Source: Dermacentor variabilis
Taxonomy: Eukaryota; Arthropoda; Arachnida; Ixodida; Ixodidae
Length of the DNA: 64,000 nt
Direction of reading: 5' to 3'
Assembly (NCBI RefSeq): GCF_050947875.1
Contig: NC_134568.1
Location: 253,819,778 to 253,883,777 of the forward strand
A program made the position numbers and the translations under genes. How positions within the stretch are numbered: the stretch's first letter is position 1; each line of letters opens with the position of its first letter. Of this stretch, positions 52,260-64,000 are shown one piece after another. The notes under the pieces are model-generated. The model saw nothing but the letters and a program-made list of their open reading frames with translations. It was not told the origin of the DNA and searched no databases.

Positions 52260-55200
52260 CATATATTAAAGTGAGCTATGCTTGCATTTATTGGTGGGAA
52301 ACCTCGTCCATTTTCAGTTCAGTTATAAATACAAGTCTAACTTGCCAAATTTCTGTGTTTAAATGCTATAAGCATCAGGAAAGGAAGTTTTATGGTGTGC
52401 TATTTGTCAGTAAGAAAAACGGCCTTTCCCTTTTGAAATTTACAATATCTAATTTGAATTTGACAAGAAAACAATGATCATAAGGTTGTTTGTATTGTTT
52501 GTGCTGGTGAGAGAGCACTTTGATTTTAGGAGTTAACCACAAAAATTTTGTCGCGTTTTTATGCCAAGAACAGATAGCTGTAAACTCCGTAATTATGCTA
52601 TGGAGCCTCAGTTACTAGTTTAATAATACAGTTCAAAATATGTATGAAGTGTAGTGCGGCTTTCGATGTGAAACAGAAGTCTATTCATGTCACCAATACT
52701 CGATGTGGCGGTATAGTACCAGACACAACTGACGTTATGATCATGCTGCGAAGACAGAGATCATTTAACACTTGACAGGATAACAGGAGAGAGAGAGTCC
52801 TTCTACATTGCAAAAAGAAGCGTGCAATTGGAAGGGTCAATTTGATGGCTTTTAGTGACGAGGTCATAATATCGCCGTCAACTACTGCACTGAGCCAACT
52901 GTCTCAAGCTTGAGTTGTTTACGACATCGTATGAATTCCAACTATGGTTTCGGTGATGTGAATAATCTCCTGCTTCACTTATTAAATAGTGCTGCACTTC
53001 GAGTACATTTTAAACTAGCTGCATAAAACTTGATGTAATAATTCTTTGTGCTTCTCTCCATGTCATAATTGTGGGGTTGGCAGCTACCTAAAAAGCACAA
53101 AAGTGGGCACAAAATTTTTGTGTCAGTACTCCCTTAATTAATTTTTCCCCACATGCATTAATTTATTTTGAAAAAGATTAATAATTTTGATGAACAATTT
53201 GTTTTACACTGTTGATGTCTTGTTTTAATTTGTTCAGAATACTAGAAACCATTGAGCCAGCCAATCCCAGTGTAAGCAGCTGCATCTTTCCCTGAGGTGG
53301 CATGGAGAAGGAAGTCCCGTAGCTGTGATCTCATCGACCAACTTTTTGCATGGGAGTCCCAGTTGTCCATAGCAGATTGCAACAAAGTATTCCAGGGTGA
53401 AAATCAAGCCGTGTCGGTTAGCGGAAATGGTGGGCCTCCTATTCAAAACATGACTCCAGGGCCCTCAATGAGCTTTTTGGTCTAAGCCAGCTACAGTTCA
53501 GTTGTAATTCCAGTTGATAACTTTTGAAAGTACCACCAATTGGTTTTGTGTGTGCGTGTGTGATGTGGTATAATTTTTGCAGTTATGACTTAGGAAAAAT
53601 AAGTCTTTTAGAACATTGGTTACTGGAAAGATATATTCAAGAGAGCATTGTGAATGCATCTTTGCTGCATTTTAAGCTTACAATTCAGTTCAAGTCATAG
53701 CCTGTTCTTTTTCTGGACTGTTTGAAGAAAGTCCACTACATTTCACGATGCTCTAAAAAAAAAGTTAATTGGTCCTTGTGCCCATTTTATAAACAGTTGA
53801 ATTACCATTTTAACTCAGACACTTTTATTTTTGTTGCATTGATAATTACAATTTCTAAGTTCTTTGTAAGGAAGTGGCATCTACTAAGGACCTACTCCAT
53901 TAGTCATATTCATAGCAACCACACTGAATCACATTTGTATTTATCAAATAAAGTGCGCATTTTTTGCTGCTCCCTTAAGCATTGATGAGCCATTGTGCAA
54001 GGTTGTGTCTGTATAGAGACAGGAAACAGCCTTTCTAAGTGCTGTTTTATCTTCCTTAAAATGCACTCTCCACACACTTGCACTCACTTCTGCGACCATT
54101 GGTACTGCATGCAACCATTTAGAGTGCAGTTTACCTGAGGTGATAGTGGTATTTATTGGATGTATTCTGTCATGGACATTGTATATATGTGGTTCTTGCA
54201 TTTGGATCCATGCATTTTCATACCAGCGCAAGTCTGCTGGCATGTAATATGCATATGCAGTGGAACCTACTCATGGCCTGTGGAACAAGGTAAATAGAAT
54301 CGTACATTTCTTGCACTATTTCAGACAGACATGCTTATTGTATGCATGGTATAGTATGCTTATACTGATCCACTAGTATCACAAAACAATAGTGCTTTCT
54401 GACTCTGAAAATGTAGAACTATTTACAGGCATGGTACTTGAACATTGAGAATGGCTCAACAAAATGAACGGACTGCAATGCATTATGTGCACTCAGTGTA
54501 TGCTTAGGCTGGACTGCTAAACTTGTCTAAGTTGTATCTTAAATTCTTAAAAATAAAAGCATGATGAAAAGTCACTTTCTTCTGCTGCACATGTGCAGCG
54601 GCAGATGTCATACTTAGTATGAAGACCTCCAATAATGTTTCATTGCCAACTTTGGTACACATTAGAGCTGGTTAGCGCTAATGCCATTTGATCTCTAGAA
54701 ATGCTTATATTTGCACGAGCTTAGGCGAAAACTGTTGTCTTGCAGTTCAAGGAGCAGTTTACGAGTAGCAGGAAAACAATACATAGAGCACAAATATATT
54801 TCTTTATGAACGTTGGAGTAACTATTTTGGTACTGGTGCTATTGACAAAAAAGTATTTGATTTCACTGTAGTTATTATTTTGTTAAGTGATTGTCCATTC
54901 GGTATTTTTGCAATATTACAGTGGCATGAAATTAAAGGCTTGACAACAGCTCATTTGGTTGGGAATTGACTTGGCACAAGAGAAACATTGACCACAGTTA
55001 AAGTGATAATTTTACTGTGGTTGTTGCCGTTCTTGTGCTTCTGTAGTGACATGTAAAATAAGAATTCAACCTTCCAGGATCGTAAACATTGTAAGTAGAG
55101 CTAACTATAGCACCTGTGAAGCTGGAACACGCCTGGACATTGAATGTCTACACCGCAGCTACAGCAGTGGCAGTGCTTCCCAACATGGCTGCTAGCTGTA

Positions 55201-55330
55201 AGTGGAGGGAGCATTGGCTGACCTACCAGCTGGCTTGTAGAGGTCTAGATCTAGAGCACAGCTTATAAAAGATGGCTACTAGCTGTGGCCTTAGCTAGAT
55301 CGAGCTGGAAGGTAGACGCCTACTAGCTAG
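52260..55330. other. No gene seen; long AT-rich noncoding stretch
   Basis: I read both strands and found no splice-bounded exon with family resemblance, no RNA gene and no clear transposon ends. It could be intron or intergenic. Confidence 0.4.
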
Positions 55331-55339
55331 CTGCGTGCT

Positions 55340-55893
55340 TCCTGGTTATATAAGAAGTCGGAGTAATCAATTGTCATGGCAATGGTTGTGTCAAGGGCTG
55401 CATGAATATGAGACTGATCGACACCTCAGCTGCGAGGAGACACCGTTTACTTGCCGGCAAAGCGATCATGTTGTACTCTCGGATGGAAGCGTTTGGAAAA
55501 GGTTCACCGGGTAAGAGACAGCCGGGCCGGAAGTGTTTCCGCCCTACTTTAGCACATTCTGTTATACACAGATATGTGCTCTCTGCAAACGTCAAGTCCC
55601 CCTTGGTGGTCCAGTTTTCGGGCATTCATCTTCATCTTTTTATGCGTGCTCCTCCACACAATAGGTACGTAAATTCTACCGATGAATTACAACAGTCAGT
55701 TGAAACCGCTTCATCGACATGGTATAGTCGTGCACACAGAGCATCGTTCGCCTCAGCGGATGAAAATTGTGAGAACGATGAAATTGCGAGGAAATATTTC
55801 AAAAAGAAAAACAAAGAAATAAAAAATCACCACCCAAGCGCTCCGTACAGATGGTTAACCAGCGAAGCTGAAACGTGCGGCCTCGGTGTTTAA
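55340..55893 (+). other. Open frame after a TATA-like box, unassigned
   Basis: 'ggttatataagaagtcgg' (about 55343-55360) resembles a TATA box. A 163-codon frame follows at 55402-55893 (MNMRLIDTSA... to ...ETCGLGV). It has a basic, lysine-rich C-terminal third and no recognised domain, and the opposite strand is also open at 55625-55374. It could be transposon or LTR-related. Confidence 0.2.
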
Positions 55894-56640
55894 CACTGGG
55901 TTAATCCTGACGGTTCATTAGCGACTGCTTGGTAGGCTGCCCGATCCTCGGTGCGCAGTTGCTGCTTGCGCGCGGCTGCACGAGCTTGTTCTTGTGTCTG
56001 GGCTGCATCATTGGTACGGTGTAGATGAGCTATTTCCTGGTTCTGCTCACGACATTGCTGATCGAAAGCTGCCTGCTCCTCAGGAGTAAATATGACACTT
56101 GGCCACGGAGCAAGAAACATTTAGGAGTGGAAACTCCGCTGTTTGCGGCGACCAGAAAAAGTCACAAGACCGCGGAGCCGTTATCGTGCTGGCGGCCTGG
56201 AAAGAAATTACCGCCGTTGAGAGTGCGCCGGAGCGGCCTGCCCGGGCGCTGCATTTTTTTTTTCGCTGCGGCTTCTCCGACGCGCCGCATGGCGCCGCCA
56301 CTGTATATGGCCCCGTCGGCGCATACAACAATTGTGACCTTATCTGGTCGCCTGCGCTCGCTCGCGCTGACGGGAGTTTCCCCTCCTATATTTCTTACTC
56401 CGTGCACTTGGCCTACCCATTTCGGAGCCGGAGAGAAGCTGCTGCACGTGCACTTGACTGCGACGGAGAAAAATGATGTCATTACTGGCGCGGCCAATCG
56501 CGCGCCTTGTTTTTTTCGTGCAAGCGCATGGGGTTGCGCCGGAGGAGTTTTTGGCATACAGGCGACAGACAGACGAATGAACCGGCTAGCCATATACAGC
56601 TTCTCTGTAAAACGGGCAATGGATAGGGTACCTGGAGAAT
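55890..56640. repeat. GC-rich repeat block with a charged minus-strand frame
   Basis: The minus-strand frame 56120-55890 ('TPEEQAAFDQQCREQNQEIAHLHR', 'ARAAARKQQLRTEDRAAY') is a Glu/Gln/Arg-rich helical repeat resembling frames found in dispersed tick repeats. The GC-rich DNA to 56640 is open in several frames on both strands at once, which argues for composition, not coding. Confidence 0.4.
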
Positions 56641-56644
56641 GAGG

Positions 56645-57400
56645 ACACCCTCAATTTGAGCGAGAACTTGTGATAATCATCATGTACAATGTGTCGACAC
56701 ATATCAAGGCTGAAAAAAAAAAACGAATACGATTAAGGGCAAGAGTCTAATATTGGTGTCACATGGCGCACTTTCGATTGCGATTGAGCCAGATTAGTCA
56801 AGCTAATTGTTCAAAAGCGAAATGACACATTTACACATGGTAATGCTTGTAGAATATACAGGCTACCAGCCTGCCTGTATGACGTCACAGCTCAGTGTGC
56901 ACAGGCTTTGCTCTATTTCTGTGTTGAATATGCCAATGTCTCTTCGATCATGTCTGTGCACTTTGACGATGCCATGATGCTAGGTATATGGACCGATAGC
57001 CATAAAATCAAATGAGGACATTCACAAAAAGTGAGCAGTGAACATGATTGCCTGGAAATTTAACAAGCTAAAACACAATAAATAAAGGCACATAAATGCC
57101 TGAAGCCATAAGCACAAAGATCAGACAAATCTCTGTGCTACCCATAATTTCCACAGCAGAACCTCTATAAAGTTTACAGAGGAGCTAGGTCGTATTCCAC
57201 AGTAGCTGAATGATTACAACACTACATATTCTTCCAGTAATTTTAGCAGGAAACTGTGCCACAGCCTGTGTCAGTCAACTGGAAGTGCAACATTGCAAAG
57301 GCACATGTCCATATGTTGATTATTTTTCCGGAGTTGTACACTTGGTTAGCATGCTGGCACATGCGTCACAGCTTCCACTCGAGTGCCACATAATGTGCAA
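56645..57400. other. No gene seen
   Basis: AT-rich; no exon, repeat border or RNA gene recognised. Confidence 0.4.
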
Positions 57401-57404
57401 CAAT

Positions 57405-58725
57405 CAGGGTTTTTACCAATTGTGTCTGGAAATACTCAGAGGAAACTCAGGGAATTTGTGCTTCTATCAGGGAAAATTTGCTGTAATTTTATTGAAAGGG
57501 AAGGAAAGTCGCGCTAATGCTGGCTTGACTAACAGAGAAATCATAACGAATCGTTTTTGATGCCGTGTCATCGGCTGTAGGAGTTGCCAGTGTACAGTCA
57601 ATGACTGATTTTCTGGAGGCCCGATTTTTGGGACATGCCTGATAATTTGGACGGCTTTGCGGCACCACCACGTACGTGCCTCATAGACTCAATGCATAAG
57701 AACATATAAAATTTCGGACGCAAGAACGCGGTGAAGCATACGTAAAGTATTGTGGTGAAGTTTAACAGGTGTGGGAAGGGGCAATAATCACGGGACCCAG
57801 TATGTATTCCTTAATAATACACGCGTGCGTCCCTGCATGAGCGCTGATATGCCTAATAAGTGTACTGGCAGGCTTTCAGAGCTTTTTCGGTTGTGCCTGT
57901 GGCATTTGAGCCTTTAAGGGCAGTAAAAGAAATGCATTAACTTTTTCAAACTGCCCAATTTTTTGGACGTTTTCGCTGCCCCTAGGCAGCCCAAAAAATA
58001 GGATGTTGACTGTACTACTGACCAAGAGGATGCTTGAAATGGTCCATGGGGCGAACGCACGGCGGAACGTAGACGACAGCACAAAGGACTGATGCATTGA
58101 AGATTGAACGGGAAAGGAAGTGTGCTGCCGCTTCTTTGAAGGAGCTTAAGCTCAAAAAGCGAAGTTTTGGCTGACGTTTAGATGCAGGTGTCCCTCATCC
58201 AAACTAATATAAACTCTTTAAAGCAGTGAAACGCAACACTGAGGCATTGTGCGTGCGCTGAGAGTATGTCAGGACAGTTGAGGTTGACTATCCAGCTGCC
58301 GAGAGAGAATCTCACTTGTGACAAAGTTCGGGCCTCATAACAATGAGCTTGCTATCAGTTGATAGAGATAGCTCATATTAGAGAATATTTGCTTCTGTAT
58401 GCTCTGTATGCATCTCTTTTTATTCGTATTTGAAGATGTTCGGCTCAATTTGCCATGGGCTTTACAATTTTTTTTCGAAGATATTTGATTCGCTTTGCAT
58501 TTTACTAACCCATCCCTTCTGTTTTCTTTTTGAATAAAATAAACACTACCTCTTACTATTCAAACTGAGTTAAGTCGTTTTTTTTAAATTTCGTTGGGCG
58601 ACATTGTGTCAGTCTGTCTTGACATAAAACAAAGTTCTGTGTCACTCAGGAAATCTTGCAAAGGCACTCAGGGAAAACCTCGAAAACTCAGGGAGTTTGG
58701 AAGCGTCAACTTAGTAGACACCCTG
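57405..58725 (-). mobile_element. CAGGG-ended repeat, copy B (inverted relative to copy A)
   Basis: The low end starts 'cagggtttttacc' and the high end finishes 'gtagacaccctg', forming inverted termini. Just inside both ends lie copies of a 'ccctgag' motif ('aaactcagggaatttg', 'aaactccctgag'). Read on the minus strand it follows copy A from 'gtttattttattcaaaaa' through 'ccatggaccatttcaagcatcc' to 'ctgtacactggcaactcc'. It carries one unit of the 184-bp segment that is doubled in copy A. No transposase. Confidence 0.65.
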
Positions 58726-58729
58726 AACA

Positions 58730-59195
58730 AGTCTAGAATGTGCTGGCTACTCGTGGCAATCAACTGAATCAGCTTTCACGAAAGCGAGCAAGCTTGTGGT
58801 GAAGCTGCAAAGTCGTTGCGATCGCATCATTCTAACTTGCTGCAGGAGTGCGACTATGCTGCTAAAATTCACTGGCTGGGATTCCAGCATGTAAACAGCT
58901 TATTATTGGCTAGTTACTTGCATGGGAGCATATACAACAACTATAAAACGGCCATTCTTGGCTTCTACTTCTTTAATATTTTGAGCCAGAGCTTTTAGGC
59001 TGAAGTCCATAGCAGAACACTGTCTCCAAACATGTCCCCGTCGCGATGTGCCGGGACATGACCCTAGATAAAGTATTGAAAGGAACAGAAAGAAAGCAAG
59101 AATGATAGTCTGGATGTATTTTTTAGTGCGAAAGCGCACAAAGAAGCTGGTGTCCCGTTCAGGGTAATAGTATCGGAGAAAGGCACATGGTAGAA
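58730..59195. other. No gene seen
   Basis: Only short frames between the CAGGG-family copy and the second Penelope-like element. Confidence 0.4.
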
Positions 59196-59199
59196 GTCC

Positions 59200-60606
59200 A
59201 TTGCAATCTACTTATTAGACAAGCTTAACCTATCGAAATTAAAGATCTGTTTATCATGAAAAATTCCGAGGGAGTTTTAGCCTTTGTAGAGGCCAACTGT
59301 AACGCGGGACTAAAGGCCTTCTCAGCAGATGTGAAGGACCTGAATTATTTTTTGCCGCAGAATTAATCGTTGTGTTCAATAATGCATAGATGAATTTGGG
59401 GCCGTAAGATTTAGTACGAAAGTGGGCAGAACTGTTGAATATTTTTTAGAACTTTTAGACTTGTACATGAAGTCACACACAAATTTGCACAAATAAGTAA
59501 CATTCCGTGCCCTCAAAAACAAGGGGTCTATATAGAATCTTGCTTAGCACCTGTTTTAAGCAACCTATACTTAGCTAAGCTAGACGGAGACCTATATTCA
59601 CGCGTCAATGAGACAAAAGTTGTTAAAATATTTAATTTGTTGATGATTTTTTAGTGTTTGTTAATGTTAAGCTAGACAACTTTGACACAGAATGTTCAAC
59701 TGTTAGTAATCTTATACGCGAGTGCCTTTGTCCACTGAAAGTTACGTTCGAAGTGCCCATAGAACGAAAGATCAAGTTCCTTGACGTTAAATTTACCTTT
59801 GGTGATGACCTAATATGGTGGTGCTACAGTCCCAGGACAAATAAACCGTTGTTGTCATATCATTCAGCCCATTCTCAATTGAGAAAAAGAGGAATTGCAA
59901 AAATGTGTTCCACTAACGCACTTAATAAATCATGACATCATTGCACTGACGAAGTGTTCACTCAACAGGCCATACGCCTACATGATGCAGGTTATCCCAG
60001 TCAGGTTCTGGTATCAGTTGTAGAAGGAATACTAAGGCAAGCGCAGCAATCTGATACCTCTGAATGTGTGGAAGGAAATAGTAGCCATGAGAAAAAAATA
60101 TCAACAGTTACACCCTATATCCACCGGTTGTCGCACGACCTAAAGAAAATTGCCTGCTGAGGTAACAGTGATGTTGTTTTTTCTGCACTTAACAAACTAA
60201 TCAGCTTGTGCAGGAAAACAAGACCACAAAAGAAAGAAAGTGCTCTTAGTTGGCAAGTAAAACAGAGGAAAAAGTTTAGAGATTGTAAGGCTTCGATTAT
60301 ATATTGTATACCCTTATCGTGTGGCAAGTATTATATCGGGCAGTAGGACAGATGCATTAATGATAGGTTGTGCGAACCCAAAAACAAGGTCGACAAAGTT
60401 GCATCAGATGGGTTTCTCCCTTTTCATTGTAAGCAGCATAAGTGCTCCCCTCTCTCTGAATCAACAACCATTACTGGTATAAGTAAGTGCGAACTGATTA
60501 GACTTATAATAGAAGCTGAGCAGATAGTTGCCCTGGGAGAGTCCTGTATCAGCAAACCGTCATTGACTCTCTCTGAAAAAGAATTGAAATTTTTGCGCAT
60601 GGCTTA
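59200..60606 (+). mobile_element. Second Penelope-like element, RT plus GIY-YIG, decayed
   Basis: Order: 'FVEANCNAGLKAFSADVKDL'; 'GVYIESCLAPVLSNLYLAKLD'; catalytic 'FVDDFLVFVN' (about 59640, reached by a frameshift); 'PIERKIKFLDVKFTF'; 'HDAGYPSQVLVSVVEGIL'; then the endonuclease 'CIPLSCGKYYIGQ' with a stop, and 'RCINDRL'. The closing 'LTLSEKELKFLRMA' ends at 60606. RT followed by a GIY-YIG motif marks it as Penelope-like. Its sequence is far from the 41.7 kb copy, so it belongs to a different lineage. It is dead by several stops and frameshifts. Confidence 0.88.
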
Positions 60607-60609
60607 AGA

Positions 60610-63300
60610 TATCACTTCTAAAAATGTCATGTTTTGAACTGTTCATGTGGCTGTGACTCATGTTGGCCGAGTGCATCACTCCTTGATAAAGAACAGTGTT
60701 GGAAGTTTGTGCTGTGTACGTTTGTGTGTGTCTTTTGTCCTGTCTTTTAATTGTACTACCGTACACCTATTCAAGACGCGTTACCAGCAAGCCCATATTG
60801 CAATCCTCGTGAACCCATATTAAGAGTTATATTGGACTTACCAGTGGCAATTATATGATCTGCAGTGAAGCTGGCCACACAATTGAAAGTAGCAACAATG
60901 AACGCAAAGCTTTTATTTTAATTTTTAAAGGGACAGAGAAGAATTATTTAAACTGTTAGTAAATTACACCAAAAATGCCACTTACCGTGAGAAAAGGTTT
61001 GGTAAGCCAGAAACGATACAAGAACAAAAGACAGGTGGCACAGCAGCCTGGAAGTTTCTGCACCAGCTCACTGTGATGTCATGGATTTTGATTACACCTA
61101 CTTGGGCCTAGTTAATTTTTTCTCAGAAAAGATATACTACATTGTATACTATAAGAGTCGAAGACTGAACTTGGCCAGATTGAACAAAATTTGAACTGAT
61201 TGAACTAAACCACAGCAGTACAAATACAGAAATGTACCTTGAAATCAGCTATGTTGAGTGATGCTGGGACTGTAGAGTTGGGACTGGCACCGCTGCCCTT
61301 GAAGCCCTTTCACTTGAAGGTGATAGTAGGGGTGAAAGCGACCCAGCCTGAATCCTCCTCAAGGAAATTTGTCCAACCTGGTGATGTTGTGGGCACATGT
61401 GGTACAAAGTACTGGGGTGGGCATATGCGAGAATATAAAAGCATGTGTGTCGTGTTGAAGCAAATTTCTATGGGCTAGGAGAAGGGATGAGGAGTCAGGC
61501 ACAAGAGGTATTGGCAGATGCATGTTTCGTTTTGTCGTGTGCTTTTTTATCTACCATGTCAACGAAAGGGTCAGAGCACTATCCTTGTACCCAGTGTAGA
61601 TGAATGTTGCAACATGAATCTCTATGAAGCTCTTAGATTTTTTCACACAGTAATAGAGCTTTAATGACTGACTTCACCTGTTTAATGTGATCAACAGCAG
61701 CCAAATATGAGAGGAGTCAATGTCTTGACAAGGGCACTTGTCTTTATCAGGGCAGACAAGTCCTTTTGTCGAAATGTAGGCGCCAAGAATAGGATTATCG
61801 TGTTCAGCCACTGTTGATCAGTTCAAGTTTCCATCTTTCTGCGAAACCTTTTATTTGTTCAGCTATTTAATGACACTCAAATACTAAACACTGCATAGTA
61901 TGTGTACTTGTATGGTGCTTGATAAAGAAGAGGTTGCTGCCTCAATAGCATCTAGTATGATTTGAAGCTTAAGTAAAGTTGAGTCAGATATATTTGTCAT
62001 GTATTCCTCATTTTCTTGAATAGGTAAATGTGTAAGGCTGACTTATGCTATGCTTTCACCATGATTTCTAACAGCAGTGCCTGTGTACACCATGCATTTG
62101 TCCAAGAAAACATCAGTGTGCATTGGGTTTATGTTTCTTCTTGCAGGTGAGTGATTTGTTGCCTGTCATACAAGCAGATTCTAAGGAGGCAATGCAATGA
62201 CCTGATGTGCTGAGAGTGATGTGTTGCAAAAGGAGACACAGTTCTGCAAAAACTGGAATATGTCTCTAATTTGCGTGCTCACTCACATAGAGCTGTCAAT
62301 TACACTATAGTGTTTAGCTGAGCGTGTTCTTGAAGAATAAATAGAGGCGCAATAAGTGGGAGGGCTGTAATTTTACTCATCACATCTAAATTAAGGACTG
62401 CAAACTGTTACCACCACTTAAGTCTGAGTTGGTCAAATTGAGTGTGGTAGAGTACGGAAATTATTAAAACCGAAATGAATATTATGTGGCATAATATTCA
62501 ATTGACTATTAAACTAGTACATATAAACTTAATCAGAACAATCCCACCTCACTTAGCAATCTAATTTGCAACCTTGAGTGTGCACTGTGCGATGCGTTCA
62601 ACAAGTACTGTGTCTGCACTAACGACATGATATTTTAGCGTAAAAAGTGCAACAGAAATATTTTAAGTGACAGAAAAGCAAGAAAGGAGGTACAAGTAGC
62701 GCCGTCTTTCTTTTCTGTCTGTCACTTGTCATTCAGGTCATGTTGTTCAGCAAACACCAATTCGCCCAAGAAAAATGTGCTTGCACTGCCTGCCATTGCA
62801 GCATTTACCGTTTCACACAAGTGCTCTCTAATTCAGTGTAGCCTTGCACCATTACAAAAGAAATGGAAGCACGTGTTCTTCACAGGCACTGCTGAGCGAG
62901 CATAATGAAATTATTCCTTTGACTCAATTCTGTTTCATTCTTTTCACCCCCTGCTCCGAATAAGCCAATGCAGGTAAAATGTATGTAGGGGCCAATTGAG
63001 CCAATGGTGCTGTGCAGGGAAAAGAATTGGAATATAATTATTGCAATATTCCAACTCTGCCCTGTATAATTCTGCCACCACTACCAGCAATTAGAATGTT
63101 ATTACACAAAACACTATAAACTATAAAATTTATTGACATCATTTATTTATTATTTACAGTGTTGGAAGTCAGCCTTCATCACATAAGCTTTCTTAGCTTC
63201 TCAAGCCTGAAAAGTAGGAAAAGGGATAAAATGTAAATGTTTAAAGCAAACTGCAGCACATGCACAAGCATAAGTACAGCATCATGTAATAGTAACCGGC
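60610..63300. other. No gene seen; noncoding DNA
   Basis: A 79-codon plus-strand frame at 61239-61478 has no recognised domain or splice borders. No other feature is supported. Confidence 0.4.
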
Positions 63301-63306
63301 ATATAC

Positions 63307-63550
63307 AGGGTTGTCCCAGCTAACTTTAGTCAGAGTTTAAAAATATGCCAATGCACTCTGAGACGATTTGACCAAAATCATGTTGCTGACTATTGTATGG
63401 AGTAAGTCGCACTATTTTTTTGTGTTCTGCTTAATTGCATTAGTCAAGATTAATTAACCAACTTCTGAAGCAACTAAGGCAAAAAATTCCAATTCGAAAG
63501 TTGTAAAGAGCTTAGCAAAACATTCGATAAAACAGTTTCTAACTTTCTAT
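63307..63550. mobile_element. End fragment of the mariner-type family
   Basis: 'cagggttgtcccagctaactttagtcagag' matches the ends of the element at 15429-16533 ('cagg..gttttagctaacttt'). What follows ('gaccaaaatcatgttgctgac', 'agattaattaaccaacttctgaagc') parallels the inside of that element's other end near 16330-16410 read in reverse. The far end was not found. Confidence 0.55.
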
Positions 63551-64000
63551 TAGGAATCAGTGCTTTCCCGCTTACTGCAGATGCCCGCGGAATACAAAAA
63601 AAGAAAGAAAACCACATGACATGTCTGCTTGCGCGGCGTGATTGCAGCCAATGCTCCGCATACAAACAAACATAGCATTCAGCTATGTTCCCATGTGATC
63701 AAGACCTCATGTAAACAAGAAAATGCGCGAGGCGTGCACGATCGAGAACAGTATATAGCTGCCCACCACGGCAGCTTCACCGCAATACTTGCCCGCCCTT
63801 CTCATGTGAAAATGCCGGCACGCACTCAGTTTCCTATTTAAGTACCGGCAAATCTTCTCCGGGGTCATCGCACGCGGCATTCACAGCTATCACCACCAAT
63901 CCTATTGCGATAAGCATTTTCGCCTATCCGTTTCACAGTGCGTGGTGCTGTTGCATGCATAGCGCACCCTTTTAACAGGCGATAACCGAAATTCGCCGCC
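63551..64000. other. No gene seen at the right edge
   Basis: Short frames only. The GC content rises towards the end of the window, and the feature responsible, if any, continues beyond it. Confidence 0.35.

Noticed and set aside
56025..56642. 205-codon plus-strand frame as a gene
   Set aside because: GC-rich DNA is open in several frames on both strands at once; no domain and repeat-like context.
1..64000. CRISPR array, operon or prokaryotic defence system
   Set aside because: Spliced genes, SINEs, LINEs and intron-laden structure show this is animal nuclear DNA; no regularly spaced short repeats were seen.

Overview
This is eukaryotic nuclear DNA and reads as an arthropod genome, most likely a hard tick (Ixodidae). 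The evidence is long AT-rich noncoding stretches, small exons with GT/AG borders, and a tRNA-derived SINE that looks like the tick family 'Ruka'. Penelope-like, CR1/Jockey-like, RTE-like, Gypsy, Tigger/pogo and TIR elements fill most of the rest. The species is an inference. I see no operon, CRISPR array, rRNA gene or true tRNA gene.

Two host genes can be supported. On the + strand, 6103-6764 is a compact three-exon gene for the Protein C10 (human C12orf57) family, with a poly(A) signal at 7394. On the - strand, from 46390 down to 22241, is a PARP2-type poly(ADP-ribose) polymerase. It has a basic/acidic N-terminal tail (46390-45976), a WGR domain (40334-39785), a helical regulatory domain (39720-39074), the start of the catalytic fold (37782-37645), and a last exon carrying the catalytic glutamate and stop codon (22397-22241). 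Splice phases agree across the nine exons from 46390 to 37645, except for a one-base excess in an A8 run in exon 5. About 150 residues of the catalytic domain, including the His and Tyr of the H-Y-E triad, were not found in the 14.8 kb between 37645 and 22397.

Layout: 1-6000 holds old repeats and a 2.07 kb TA-flanked element with 42-bp perfect inverted ends. 6.1-7.4 kb is C10. 7.4-15.4 kb is mostly featureless, with one SINE and one TA element. 15.4-21.4 kb holds a mariner-type element with an embedded SINE, two copies of a CAGGG-ended repeat family, and two tandem duplications. 21.7-46.4 kb is the PARP2 gene, whose introns carry a TA MITE, a Gypsy element split by a 2.8 kb LINE, a Tigger element, a small MITE, a 1.57 kb AT-rich TIR element, a 1.67 kb fold-back element with 618-bp arms, and an antisense Penelope-like element. 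46.8-52.3 kb holds a doubtful neighbouring 3' exon, a second Tigger, a TTAA-flanked element and RTE fragments. 52.3-64 kb has a third CAGGG-family copy, a second Penelope-like element and otherwise unassigned DNA.

The two genes do not form a pathway. Nearly everything else is transposon biology: nested insertions date one another, and several elements sit inside PARP2 introns. Most listed open frames are transposon-derived or chance. Element borders are by eye and approximate unless a target-site duplication is named.
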